Below are positions 7,385 through 14,386 of a DNA stretch of 64,000 nt, in pieces. Position 1 is the stretch's first letter. The number at the start of each line of letters is the position of its first letter. The DNA is from Oleiagrimonas sp963747595. GTDB taxonomy: Bacteria > Pseudomonadota > Gammaproteobacteria > Xanthomonadales > Rhodanobacteraceae. The translations under genes were made by a program, and so were the position numbers. The DNA lies in assembly GCA_963747595.1 (NCBI GenBank), contig CAVVFO010000002.1:496001-560000 (forward strand). The letters run 5' to 3'. The notes under the pieces were generated by a model, which saw only the letters and a list, made by a program, of their open reading frames with translations, searched no databases and was not told the DNA's origin.

Positions 7385-8967
7385 ACCCGGACGACACCAC
7401 TCTGCGCGCCACCTGTGCACGCGCCTTCGCCAGCCTGCGTCAGGCGCGGGACGCATTCACGCCCGACCTGGCAATACAGGAAACCGGAGTGGTGACCCAA
7501 GTCGCCACCGGCATCGCCCGCGTGCACGGCTTGCCCGGCGCCGCCTATGACGAGCTGCTGGCATTTCCCGGCGACCTGTACGGGCTGGCGTTCAATCTGG
7601 ATGAAGACGAGATCGGCGTGGTCCTGCTGGGCGATCACGCTCGATTGCAGGCCGGCGACGACGTGCGCCGCACCGGCCGGGTCATGGATGTCATGGTCGG
7701 CGATGGACTGCTCGGGCGGGTCATCGATCCGCTGGGACGAACGCTCGATGGTCACGCAGGGGTCCAGTACGAAAAGCGACTGCCCATCGAACGGCCGGCC
7801 CCGTCGATCATGGATCGCGCGCCTGTCAGCACGCCACTGCAAACCGGGCTCAAGGTGGTCGACGCACTGATTCCGATAGGCCGCGGTCAGCGCGAACTGA
7901 TCGTGGGCGACCGGCAGACGGGCAAGACGTCCATCGCCATCGACACCATCATCAACCAGCGCGGGCAGGACGTGATCTGCATCTATTGCGCGATCGGCCA
8001 GCGCGCCTCCGCGGTCGCCCGCGTGGTTGCCGACCTGCAAGAGCATGGCGCGATGGACTACACCGTGGTCATGGTGACCGAAGGCAGCGATGCCCCCGGG
8101 CTGGTCTACATCACGCCGTATGCGGCCACCAGCATTGCCGAACACTTCATGGAGGCTGGCCGCGACGTGCTGATCGTCTATGACGACCTCACCCAGCACG
8201 CCCGCGCGTACCGCGAACTCTCCCTGCTGCTGCGCCGCCCCCCCGGGCGCGAAGCCTTTCCCGGCGACATTTTCTATATCCACTCGCGGCTGCTGGAGCG
8301 CGCCACCCATCTCGGCGACGCGCGCGGTGGCGGCTCGCTCACCGCACTGCCGATCATCGAAACCGAGGCACAGGACATTTCCGCCTACATCCCGACCAAT
8401 CTGATCTCGATCACCGATGGCCAGATCTATCTCTCGCCAACATTGTTCGCGCTCGGTGTGCTGCCGGCGATCGACGTGGGAAAATCGGTATCGCGTGTCG
8501 GCAGCAAGGCGCAGCGGGCGTCCTACCGTGCCGTCACCGGCGACTTGAAGCTGGCCTACGCGCAGTTCGAGGAACTGGAGAATTTTGCCCGCTTCGGCAC
8601 CCGCCTGGACGACGATACCCGACGCATCATCGATCATGGCGAGCGGATTCGCGCCTGCCTCAAGCAGCCGGAGCTGGCGCCGGTCAGCGTGCCAGCGCAG
8701 ATGAGCATCCTGCTGGCCCTGTCCCATCGCCTGTTCGACACGGTGCCTTTGCAGCGGATGGCCGAGGCCGAACACGCCGTGTGCGAAGCAGCCGTCAACA
8801 TCCCGGCCGCGCTTTGCGCCCGCTTTGAAAGCGACGACGCATTGACGGATGCCGATCGCGACCTGATCCTCGGCATGGCGCGCCAGGCATTGATCGGCTT
8901 CAGTACAGCCGACGAAGACACATCGGCAGTGGCACGCGACATTCCGCCTGCCCCGGTCAACGGCTGA
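7381..8967 (+). CDS. atpA: N-type ATPase alpha subunit
   Basis: 528 residues; the non-catalytic nucleotide-binding subunit of the alpha3-beta3 head. It has the P-loop 'GDRQTGKT', 'VYDDLTQHARAYRELSLLLRRPPGREAFPGD' and 'SRVGSKAQ', all alpha hallmarks. The Gln in GDRQTGKT is typical of alpha. The start at 7381 overlaps the atpF stop (ATGA) and the end overlaps atpG by 1 nt, so synthesis is tightly coupled. Confidence 0.95.
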   Translation: MNPDDTTLRATCARAFASLRQARDAFTPDLAIQETGVVTQVATGIARVHGLPGAAYDELLAFPGDLYGLAFNLDEDEIGVVLLGDHARLQAGDDVRRTGRVMDVMVGDGLLGRVIDPLGRTLDGHAGVQYEKRLPIERPAPSIMDRAPVSTPLQTGLKVVDALIPIGRGQRELIVGDRQTGKTSIAIDTIINQRGQDVICIYCAIGQRASAVARVVADLQEHGAMDYTVVMVTEGSDAPGLVYITPYAATSIAEHFMEAGRDVLIVYDDLTQHARAYRELSLLLRRPPGREAFPGDIFYIHSRLLERATHLGDARGGGSLTALPIIETEAQDISAYIPTNLISITDGQIYLSPTLFALGVLPAIDVGKSVSRVGSKAQRASYRAVTGDLKLAYAQFEELENFARFGTRLDDDTRRIIDHGERIRACLKQPELAPVSVPAQMSILLALSHRLFDTVPLQRMAEAEHAVCEAAVNIPAALCARFESDDALTDADRDLILGMARQALIGFSTADEDTSAVARDIPPAPVNG

Positions 8968-9854
8968 TGAGCGATTCGCTGGCCAATCTGCGGCGTAAGA
9001 TCGACAGCGCCACCGACCTGCAGTCCGTGGTGCGCACGATGAAGGCATTGGCGGCCGCAAGTATTGGCCAATACGAGCAATCGGTACTGGCCTTGTCCGA
9101 CTACTACCGCACGGTGGAACGTGGCCTGGGCGTATGCTTTCGACAGACCGCCGCCGCGACCGGGACATTGCCTCCAGTGGCCCGCGAGCGCGGTGCGACC
9201 GGGATCGTGGTATTCGGCTCGGACCAGGGGCTGGTCGGCCAGTTCAACGACATTGTGGTGGAGCATGCGCTGCACACGCTGGCCGGGATATCCGGAGAGA
9301 CTGTGTTTTCGGCCGTCGGCGAACGGGTGCATGCGCGCCTGGCCGAGATGGAGATCGTTCCCAGAAGCCAGTTCAGCCAGCCCGGATCGGTACAGGCGAT
9401 CACGCCGCTGGTATGGCAAATCCTGGGGGAAAGCGAACGGCCGCACGGCGCCGATCACGTCGATGCACTCTACCTCTGTTATAACCGGCCCGTCAGCGGC
9501 GCCGGCTTCGCCCCGGTGAGCCTGCGCCTGCTGCCACTGGACGATGCCTGGCAGCGCCAGCTCGCCGCGCAGCCATGGTCCAGTCATGCCCTGCCGGAAG
9601 TGATGGGCGACAGCCGCACTACCTTGCGTGCGCTGATCCGGGAATACCTGTTCGTCTCCATCTTCCGTGCCTGCGCGGAATCGCTTGCCAGCGAAAACGC
9701 CAGCCGGCTGGCCGCGATGCAGCGCGCCGACAAGAACATCGAAGCCCTTCTGGACACACTCAACGGCAGCTTTCATCGGCTGCGCCAGGAGAGCATCGAC
9801 GAAGAACTGTTCGATGTGATCACCGGCTTCGAGGCATTGAGCACACCGCATTGA
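8967..9854 (+). CDS. atpG: N-type ATPase gamma subunit
   Basis: 295 residues of the central shaft. The N-terminal helix 'LRRKIDSATDLQSVVRTMKALAAASI' and the C-terminal helix 'ENASRLAAMQRADKNIEALLDTLN' match the coiled-coil pair of F-type gamma, with the Rossmann-like middle between them ('GIVVFGSDQGLVGQFND'). It starts in a TGATGA overlap with atpA. It is the last gene of the operon; no rho-independent terminator is evident before the next promoter at 9883. Confidence 0.93.
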   Translation: MSDSLANLRRKIDSATDLQSVVRTMKALAAASIGQYEQSVLALSDYYRTVERGLGVCFRQTAAATGTLPPVARERGATGIVVFGSDQGLVGQFNDIVVEHALHTLAGISGETVFSAVGERVHARLAEMEIVPRSQFSQPGSVQAITPLVWQILGESERPHGADHVDALYLCYNRPVSGAGFAPVSLRLLPLDDAWQRQLAAQPWSSHALPEVMGDSRTTLRALIREYLFVSIFRACAESLASENASRLAAMQRADKNIEALLDTLNGSFHRLRQESIDEELFDVITGFEALSTPH

Positions 9855-9882
9855 GCATTCCCCGCGGGTGGCTGCGCACGAA

Positions 9883-9896
9883 TTGACCCCGATCAA
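9883..9896 (+). promoter_or_regulatory. FNR box with class II -10 element
   Basis: TTGACCCCGATCAA differs from the FNR consensus by one base. TAAACT at 9919-9924 starts 29.5 bp after the operator centre, the expected class II -10 position, giving a transcript start near 9931. It lies 76 bp (centre) upstream of the L,D-transpeptidase start at 9966. Confidence 0.65.
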
Positions 9897-9965
9897 TCCC
9901 CGCGCAGCGGCAGCTCTCTAAACTGGAATTAGCGGCAGCCCGATACCGGGCATGAGCGAGAAGAC

Positions 9966-11060
9966 ATGATCCACCGACACGTCCATCAGGGCGGAACCCT
10001 ATGCGCCACCCCCAGATGGATGCGGCGATGCCGGCTGCGCGCCTGTGCGCGACTGGCCGCGCTGGTCGTGGTGGGGATCTGGCTGATCGCCGTGCCGCCG
10101 GACGTACGTGCAGTGGCGAGTGGCGGGCCGGCAGCCGTTCGCGCCAATCCGGCCCCGGCATTTTTCTGGCATCCGGAAATCGCGCCCGTCGGGCCCATGG
10201 TCATGGTGGTCAGCCTTGATGAGCAGTATCTCTACGTCTATCGCAATGGCGTGGCGATCGGCGCCAGCCCGATCAGCTCCGGTCGTCCGGGTCGCGAGAC
10301 CCCGACCGGGATCTACACGATCCTGCAGAAGGAACGCGAGCACCGCTCCAACCTCTATGACGACGCGCCGATGCCCTTCATGCAACGCCTCACCTGGGAT
10401 GGCATTGCGATGCACGGCGGCAATCTTCCCGGCCATCCGGCGTCACATGGCTGCATCAGATTGCCGCAGTCGTTTGCCGAAAAACTGTATGCGGTCAGTC
10501 AGCGCAACGCCGTGGTGGTGATTGCCGAAGCGCACGTCGCTCCGGCGGCCATTGTCCACCCGGCAGCGGTCGCGCCGATTGGTCTCACCGGCCAGCCGAT
10601 GGCCACACCGCAGCCGGGCGACCAGCCGTTCCCCGGCGTGCCGGCTGATGGCGTGCCGCTCAGCGTGGTCATCAGCATCCATGACCGGGCCGTGTATCTC
10701 CTGCAGGACGGTCAGCTGGTGGCCAGTTCCGCATTGGGCATGACCGGGAGCGAGGCCTTTCGGGGAACGGTACTGTACGTGATGCGCCGCGACAACCCCG
10801 CTGCGGACGAAACGGAACCCCTCCGGCAAGCGGGGCATCTGTGGTCGGCCTATCGGATCATCGGCACCGGAGCCGTACCCGAGCCGGCGCAGATGGCCAG
10901 GCAGCTGAACGTTCCCGCTGCCTTTGCGCAGCGCCTGCAGGCCTCGCTGGCACCCGGCACCACTGTGCTGGTGACCGATCTGCCCGGTTATGGCAGAATA
11001 GGCAATGCTGCGTATGGCGCCCTGCTGGAATCCGACCAGCAACCCGCCGCCACGCGTTAG
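9966..11060 (+). CDS. L,D-transpeptidase (YkuD domain)
   Basis: 364 residues. An Arg-rich N-terminus and a hydrophobic stretch (about residues 27-45, 'LAALVVVGIWLIAVPPDVRA') act as signal peptide or anchor. A YkuD domain (about 75-180) carries the catalytic block 'HGGNLPGHPASHGCIRLP' with Cys163. A second segment (about 230-345) resembles a further, Cys-less YkuD-like fold. These periplasmic enzymes make 3-3 crosslinks in peptidoglycan or attach proteins to it. An FNR operator directly upstream predicts low-oxygen induction. The ATG at 9966 has only a weak AGAAG; 10002 is an alternative. Confidence 0.88.
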   Translation: MIHRHVHQGGTLCATPRWMRRCRLRACARLAALVVVGIWLIAVPPDVRAVASGGPAAVRANPAPAFFWHPEIAPVGPMVMVVSLDEQYLYVYRNGVAIGASPISSGRPGRETPTGIYTILQKEREHRSNLYDDAPMPFMQRLTWDGIAMHGGNLPGHPASHGCIRLPQSFAEKLYAVSQRNAVVVIAEAHVAPAAIVHPAAVAPIGLTGQPMATPQPGDQPFPGVPADGVPLSVVISIHDRAVYLLQDGQLVASSALGMTGSEAFRGTVLYVMRRDNPAADETEPLRQAGHLWSAYRIIGTGAVPEPAQMARQLNVPAAFAQRLQASLAPGTTVLVTDLPGYGRIGNAAYGALLESDQQPAATR

Positions 11061-11146
11061 CTGCTCGGGACTTGCTGGCAGATGGAGACGGGATTCAGCA
11101 ATGCCCGGCTAGATTCGATTGTCACATTCCACTTTCCTGCATCTCC

Positions 11147-11881
11147 ATGCAGCCGCCTATGCGTCGTAGCGTCTTTTTACCCCTTTGTGCCGCGTTTTTT
11201 GGAGTGCTGGTCCTCCTGCCGACGCAGTGCGCACGTGCCGCAACCACCACCCGTCGCCTGGCTCATGCGCTGTCGCTTGTGGCACCGGCCGCCAACTCGA
11301 AAGTACTCGCCTTGGCCACCCACGCGTTACGCTGCGTGCAGCGCACCGTGACCACGCACATCCTCAGCGTGATCGACTATTCCAAACCTTCGACAGTGCC
11401 ACGGCTATGGGTATTCGATGTTGCCCATCGGAAGTTGCTCTTTCACGAATGGGTGGCCCACGGGCGCAACAGTGGTGCCAACCTCGCCACGTCTTTCTCC
11501 AACGTTCCCGGCAGTCTGAAATCCAGCCTGGGGACCTTCATCACCGAAAACACCTACTTCGGTCACAACGGCTATTCGCTGCGGCTGAAAGGCATCGACG
11601 GTGCATTCAACGACAATGCCGAACGCCGGGATATCGTGATCCATGGCGCCACGTATGTGAATCCGGCACTCGCGCGCACGGAGGGACGGATCGGACGCAG
11701 CTTCGGCTGCCCTGCCGTGCGGCCCGCCGTCGCGCACAAACTCATCGATACCATCCGCCACCATTCGGTCGTGTTCGCCTACTATCCGGAGCACCGGTGG
11801 TTGCAGAAATCACGTCTGCTGGGCGACTGCAGCGACGGCACGGCACAGGTCTCGCGGGACGCTCCGTCCCATTCGCACTGA
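11147..11881 (+). CDS. Murein L,D-transpeptidase catalytic-domain protein (YkuD_2 type)
   Basis: 244 residues with a signal peptide (about residues 1-28, ending QCARAA). 'YSKPSTVPRLWVFDVAHRKLLFHEWVAHG' begins a YkuD_2-type fold. 'DIVIHGATYVNPALARTEGR' followed by 'IGRSFGCPAVRP' holds the catalytic His and Cys188. Family members are periplasmic and presumed to act on peptidoglycan. It lies 86 nt after the first L,D-transpeptidase on the same strand, with no obvious promoter between, so the two are probably co-transcribed. An in-frame ATG at 11159 may be the real start. Confidence 0.85.
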   Translation: MQPPMRRSVFLPLCAAFFGVLVLLPTQCARAATTTRRLAHALSLVAPAANSKVLALATHALRCVQRTVTTHILSVIDYSKPSTVPRLWVFDVAHRKLLFHEWVAHGRNSGANLATSFSNVPGSLKSSLGTFITENTYFGHNGYSLRLKGIDGAFNDNAERRDIVIHGATYVNPALARTEGRIGRSFGCPAVRPAVAHKLIDTIRHHSVVFAYYPEHRWLQKSRLLGDCSDGTAQVSRDAPSHSH

Positions 11882-12080
11882 AAACCCTCTCCCCGCCCGC
11901 CGGAGGAGGCGGCGTGGTGTCTCGGTCTCGTTCTGCGTTGGCGTTCGCCACGATCTGCCCAAGATTCAAGCGGCATCGCGGACGAACCTGCCGTGCAAGC
12001 GTCGGAATCATCGCCCAAGGTGAAACAGTCTGCGTCAGCGGTTGAAGCGCCGCAGACACGCTGCCCGAACCGCCGCCGCA

Positions 12081-12887
12081 TCAATGCGCCAACAGCACCG
12101 GAATCCTTGCATGTTCCAGTACGTGTCGGGTGGCGCCCCCGAGCACCAGTTCCCTGAGGCGCGAACGTCCCCACGCGCCCATGACCAGCAGATCGGCCTT
12201 CATCGCATCCGCCTCCTCGAGCAGTGAGGGACCGATCTCCGCTTTGGTCTTGAATGCGCACCATTGGGCTTCCACACCCTGTCTCGTCAACCAGGCGCGT
12301 AGTGGAAGTACTGGGGGTGTAAGGCCCGAAAGTCCATCGCGTTCGCCATTGAGCAAAAGCACTGTGTCGGCCGCGCGCAGCAGCGGCAATGCCGTCTTCA
12401 CTGCACGTGCGGCTTCGGGCGAGCCATTCCATGCAATCAGAATACGCTCGGGGGCATTTGTGCGCTGCCAGCTATCCGGAACGAGAAGCATTGGAGCAGC
12501 CTTGGAAAACAAAGCCTTGGTGACATCATCCAGACCCACTGGAGCGTCCGGTGAATCGATGGGCCAGGGAGTGACCACGAAGTCGGCGAGGCATGAGCGC
12601 TTGGCGATAACGGGAACATACAGACCGCGGATGACCTCCCACACACTCTGCACGCCGGCATGCTCGCACAGGTCCTGCCACTTACCACGATATGCCAGGG
12701 CAGTTTGCTCTTCCCCATCCTGCAGCGCCAGAGACCCGGGCGTGGCCATGACCGACGAATAGAGCGGAACCACATGCAGGCCCACCACGAAGGCGGCGTG
12801 TAGGCCGGCAATGGCCAGCCCCAGACACGTGGCGGGAATACTCTCGTGCATGTCCTCCACATTGATGATGAGCTCGAGCATGGTCAT
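12081..12887 (-). CDS. Universal stress protein, tandem UspA domains
   Basis: 268 residues with two Usp domains. The first (about 1-140) lacks a clear ATP loop. The second (about 145-268) ends 'LLVMGAWGRSRLRELVLGGATRHVLEHARIPVLLAH', containing the G-2X-G-9X-G(S/T) nucleotide motif. Tandem Usp proteins of this kind support anaerobic survival in pseudomonads. The second in-frame ATG (12881) has the better-placed GGGA and may be the start. An FNR-like operator lies 55 bp upstream (12936-12949), so it is probably induced without oxygen. It is divergent from the SDR gene. Confidence 0.88.
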   Translation of the reverse strand: MTMLELIINVEDMHESIPATCLGLAIAGLHAAFVVGLHVVPLYSSVMATPGSLALQDGEEQTALAYRGKWQDLCEHAGVQSVWEVIRGLYVPVIAKRSCLADFVVTPWPIDSPDAPVGLDDVTKALFSKAAPMLLVPDSWQRTNAPERILIAWNGSPEAARAVKTALPLLRAADTVLLLNGERDGLSGLTPPVLPLRAWLTRQGVEAQWCAFKTKAEIGPSLLEEADAMKADLLVMGAWGRSRLRELVLGGATRHVLEHARIPVLLAH

Positions 12888-12935
12888 TCCCGTCGCGGAT
12901 TGACTACATCATCGGCTGCTCAGCAGGGATCGATA

Positions 12936-12949
12936 TTGACGGACGTCAA
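12936..12949 (-). promoter_or_regulatory. FNR-like box for the tandem usp gene
   Basis: TTGACGGACGTCAA is a fully symmetrical TTGAC-N4-GTCAA palindrome, one base off consensus in each half. On the minus strand GATGAT (12913-12908) falls at the class II -10 distance. It shares the divergent region with a second box at 13012-13025. Confidence 0.6.
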
Positions 12950-13011
12950 TAGGTGGGCGTTCCGACCCGGCGCAGCATCCGTTCCGGCCCTCGAGCGAAC
13001 CGCAAGCGGTG

Positions 13012-13025
13012 TTGATCGAGGTCAA
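13012..13025 (+). promoter_or_regulatory. FNR box for the SDR-usp-ATPase group
   Basis: TTGATCGAGGTCAA differs from the FNR consensus by one base. Its centre is 99 bp upstream of the SDR start. GATAGT at 13051-13056 is a possible -10, 3 bp from the ideal class II position. It would drive the SDR gene, the single-domain usp and perhaps the P-type ATPase. Confidence 0.6.
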
Positions 13026-13117
13026 GATCGATAGCGTCGATGAATCGCACGATAGTCGTGACTGGCCATCCAGATGGGTGAAGGCCGGCACGTGCATTCT
13101 CATCAACGGAGGCCGTC

Positions 13118-13888
13118 ATGAACAGACTCAAAGACAGGGTGGCACTGGTTACCGGCGGCGCGCTCGGTATCGGCGCGGCCTGCGCCAGACGCATGGTGCA
13201 GGAAGGTGCGCTTGTCGCGATCGCCGACCTTCACGACGAGGCAGGCCGAGCACTGGCCTCGGATCTGGCGGGTGCCAATCAGCTGGCCCGCTACTTTCAT
13301 GCCGATATTTCGGTGGAAGCGAGCGTGGCACAACTCGTCGCGGACGTCGTCTCCGCTTTCGGGCAGCTGGACATTCTTGTCAACAATGCCGGCATCGCCG
13401 GGGCCAACAAGCCCACGCACGAACTCACCGAGGCGGAGTGGGATCGCGTCCAGGCCGTCAACGTGAAAGGCGTCTTCTTCTGCACCAAGCACGCGATACC
13501 GCACCTGCGGCAGTCGCGGGGCGCCAGCATCATCAACCTGTCGTCGATCTACGGCCTGATCGGTGCACCCGATCTGCCGCCGTATCACGCCTCCAAAGGC
13601 GCGGTGCGCCTGATGACCAAGACCGATGCCCTGATCTATGCAGGCGATCGCATCCGCGTGAACTCGATTCATCCCGGTTTCATATGGACACCTCTGGTGG
13701 AACAGCACATCGCCTCGTTTGGCGGCGATCCGGTACAGCATCGCAAGGAGGTTGGCGCCCTGCATCCACTGGGCCACATGGGCGAACCGGACGACATCGC
13801 CTGGGCTGCGGTGTACTTGGCCTCGGACGAGACGAAATTCATGACCGGCAGCGAGCTGGTCGTCGACGGCGGCTACACCTGCCGTTGA
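13118..13888 (+). CDS. SDR-family NAD(P)-dependent dehydrogenase
   Basis: 256 residues, a classical short-chain dehydrogenase. The cofactor loop is TGGALGIG (residues 12-19), NNAG is at 89-92, the catalytic Ser lies in 'INLSSIYG', and Tyr156/Lys160 form 'YHASK'. The C-terminal 'GSELVVDGGYTCR' is typical of 3-oxoacyl-ACP reductase-like and glucose dehydrogenase-like members. The substrate is unknown. GGAGG at 13108-13112 supports the start. With the MaoC-Pta gene it may belong to hydroxyacyl or acyl-CoA redox chemistry, which is inference from context only. Confidence 0.88.
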   Translation: MNRLKDRVALVTGGALGIGAACARRMVQEGALVAIADLHDEAGRALASDLAGANQLARYFHADISVEASVAQLVADVVSAFGQLDILVNNAGIAGANKPTHELTEAEWDRVQAVNVKGVFFCTKHAIPHLRQSRGASIINLSSIYGLIGAPDLPPYHASKGAVRLMTKTDALIYAGDRIRVNSIHPGFIWTPLVEQHIASFGGDPVQHRKEVGALHPLGHMGEPDDIAWAAVYLASDETKFMTGSELVVDGGYTCR

Positions 13889-13916
13889 ACCCACCGCCAC
13901 AGAAGGAGACCCCCCA

Positions 13917-14354
13917 ATGTTCAAGCACATCCTCATCCCTACCGATGGCTCCGAACTGGCAGAGCACGCCGTGAAACTCGCGATCGAGCTAGCGGCGGTA
14001 TGCAAGGCACGCGTCTATGCCTTTCACGTCGTGCAGCCCTTCTACACGATTTCCTATGCGGCCGAAATGGGCCACGCCACCGAAGCGATCTACAACAAGA
14101 ACGCGGTGCAGCGCGCGGAAAACTGCCTTGAGGATGTGCGTCGCGCTGCCAGGGACAGCAGCGTCGTGGTCGAGGGCCGTTACGAATTCGACGAACATCC
14201 ATATCACGCCATCGTTGAAGTGGCGAAGCAGCAGAACTGCGACCTGATCGTGATGGCATCGCATGGCCGGCACGGCTTGAATCGACTGTTGCTGGGCAGC
14301 GAGACGCACAAGGTGCTGCTGCGCAGCGACATTCCCGTTCTGGTCTGCCGTTGA
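13917..14354 (+). CDS. Universal stress protein UspA family, single domain
   Basis: 145 residues and one full Usp domain. 'ILIPTDGSELAEHAVKLA' is at the N-terminus and 'IVMASHGRHGLNRLLLGSET' near the C-terminus gives the G-2X-G-9X-G(S/T) ATP-binding motif, so it is of the ATP-binding class. AAGGAG lies 8-9 nt before the ATG. It is 28 nt after the SDR gene and 32 nt before the P-type ATPase start, probably one transcript. Confidence 0.92.
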   Translation: MFKHILIPTDGSELAEHAVKLAIELAAVCKARVYAFHVVQPFYTISYAAEMGHATEAIYNKNAVQRAENCLEDVRRAARDSSVVVEGRYEFDEHPYHAIVEVAKQQNCDLIVMASHGRHGLNRLLLGSETHKVLLRSDIPVLVCR

Positions 14355-14386
14355 ATCGCGGCGACGGTTGGAGCGCAGGATTGCGA

